Source: Ruminococcus sp. UBA5884
GTDB lineage: Bacteria > Bacillota > Clostridia > Oscillospirales > Ruminococcaceae
DNA length: 23,907 bases
NCBI GenBank assembly: GCA_002431975.1
Contig: DJFA01000060.1
Coordinates: forward strand, 9,936 to 33,842
Reading direction: 5' to 3'
Shown here in pieces: positions 23,248 to 23,907 of the stretch. The first letter of the stretch is position 1; every line of letters starts with the position of its first letter. Made by a program: the position numbers and the translations under genes. Below the pieces are notes generated by a model. That model was not told the origin of the DNA. It saw only the letters and a list, made by a program, of their open reading frames with translations, and did no database searches.

Positions 23248-23907
23248 TTTCAGAAAACAACTCTCAGAGGCAGTATGCATAGCTCTTGCGGCAACACTTA
23301 TGCTTACAGGCTGCAACTCCAAAAAAGATGACAATGGAAGTTCATCTGCTGACAATTCAAAATCATCATCTGACAGCGGTTCACCTATTTCAACCGAACT
23401 CTCAAAGGACTGCATATATCATGAAGCTGCAATGCTTGCAGTGCCGGAAGGTTTTGATATCGGCGGTCAGATATGTTCAACCAAAGATAAAATATATGTA
23501 TGTGGTTCAAAATATTCAGCAGCTACTACTGAAACAAATATATTTGTATTTGATTCATCAGGAAATCTCACTGAAACAGTCCCTGTAAGCACAAATGATA
23601 ATTCCAGCGTACAGGCATTTACAGCAGACAATGACGGAAACATATACTATGTTCTTTATGAATATGTGTATATTGATGACAGCACAGCTGATGTAATTCC
23701 TAAAGATGAAGCCGCTGAACCAACTGATGACAGTTCTGCCGCAGAAGACAGTTCAGCAGCCGATGATACCAGCAGTTCAGATGACAGCTCTGCCGCTGAT
23801 GACGATTCTGCTATTGATGATGTACAGGAGGGAACTGAAAAATTTACTCTTGTAAAAATTGATGCTTCAGGCAATGAGGTATTTTCAACTGACCTCTCAA
23901 AATTCAA
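23234..23907 (+). CDS. Lipoprotein, N-terminal part (possible solute-binding protein; cut by window end)
   Basis: The first 224 codons are in the window. A lipoprotein signal peptide (positively charged start, hydrophobic core, lipobox LTGC with Cys at residue 27) is followed by a Ser/Asp-rich linker. A segment with beta-propeller-like strands comes next (QICSTKDKIYVCGSKYSA, then NIFVFDSSGNLTETVPV, then DNDGNIYYVLYEYVYI). A second low-complexity Asp/Ser/Ala-rich linker (about 160-195, with DDSSAAEDSSAADD) leads to KFTLVKIDASGNEVFSTDLS, where the window ends. AAGGAG at 23222-23227 serves the ATG at 23234, which overlaps the MacB-like gene. Lipidation by Lgt is expected. Some Clostridia solute-binding proteins have such propeller-like N-terminal extensions, and the permease neighbours fit that, but the binding domain itself is not visible. 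Confidence 0.8.
   Translation, partial: MKNNNFRKQLSEAVCIALAATLMLTGCNSKKDDNGSSSADNSKSSSDSGSPISTELSKDCIYHEAAMLAVPEGFDIGGQICSTKDKIYVCGSKYSAATTETNIFVFDSSGNLTETVPVSTNDNSSVQAFTADNDGNIYYVLYEYVYIDDSTADVIPKDEAAEPTDDSSAAEDSSAADDTSSSDDSSAADDDSAIDDVQEGTEKFTLVKIDASGNEVFSTDLSKF

Overview
The window looks like chromosome from a low-GC, Gram-positive anaerobe of the Clostridia, most likely Ruminococcus or a close Oscillospiraceae relative. This is inferred from gene content (fused AdhE, Lgt next to a YfmF/YfmH M16 pair, GH36 alpha-galactosidase with galactokinase, AAGGAGG-type ribosome binding sites) and AT-rich intergenic DNA. I see no rRNA, tRNA, CRISPR array, phage gene or transposase.

Layout, left to right. 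(1) 1-1101, minus strand: the 5' end of alaS (cut by the window edge) preceded by a suppressor-of-fused-domain gene, behind a strong promoter and a short leader ending in an intrinsic terminator, so probably an attenuated operon. (2) 1074-4357: an unrecognised five-TM membrane protein with an internally duplicated extracytoplasmic domain (minus), divergent from a class B penicillin-binding protein (plus) with KTS in place of KTG. (3) 4381-9061: a galactoside-use locus with galactokinase (minus), an AraC-family regulator (plus) and a GH36 alpha-galactosidase (minus). A pair of 21-bp-spaced direct repeats overlaps the weak -35 of the alpha-galactosidase promoter and is a good candidate AraC-type operator. 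(4) 9166-9417: a small cysteine-rich protein. (5) 9764-13413: adhE with a consensus promoter, an 18-bp inverted repeat of Rex-like geometry at the start site and a structured leader, followed by an APH-fold kinase and a terminator. (6) 13481-17050: yfmF-yfmH-lgt operon, convergent with folD. (7) 18072-end: a tight five-gene operon of two sugar-ABC permeases, a long coiled-coil HlyD-type adaptor, a short MacB-core-like membrane protein and a lipoprotein cut by the window end. This mixture of import-type and export-type parts is the most unusual gene set here.

A family of short palindromic, MITE-like repeats occurs at three intergenic sites (two adjacent units at 5677-5920, one at 9445-9626, one at 18143-18283). 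The arms form small hairpins around a GGGCGAAC or GGGCGACC core, with compensatory changes between copies, and terminal inverted repeats resemble AACGCCAATTCGA. Each site lies just upstream of a gene start.

Functionally the window mixes housekeeping (AlaS, FolD, Lgt, PBP), fermentation (AdhE) and carbohydrate uptake and use. No sugar-ABC ATPase is present, so the permeases would need one encoded elsewhere.
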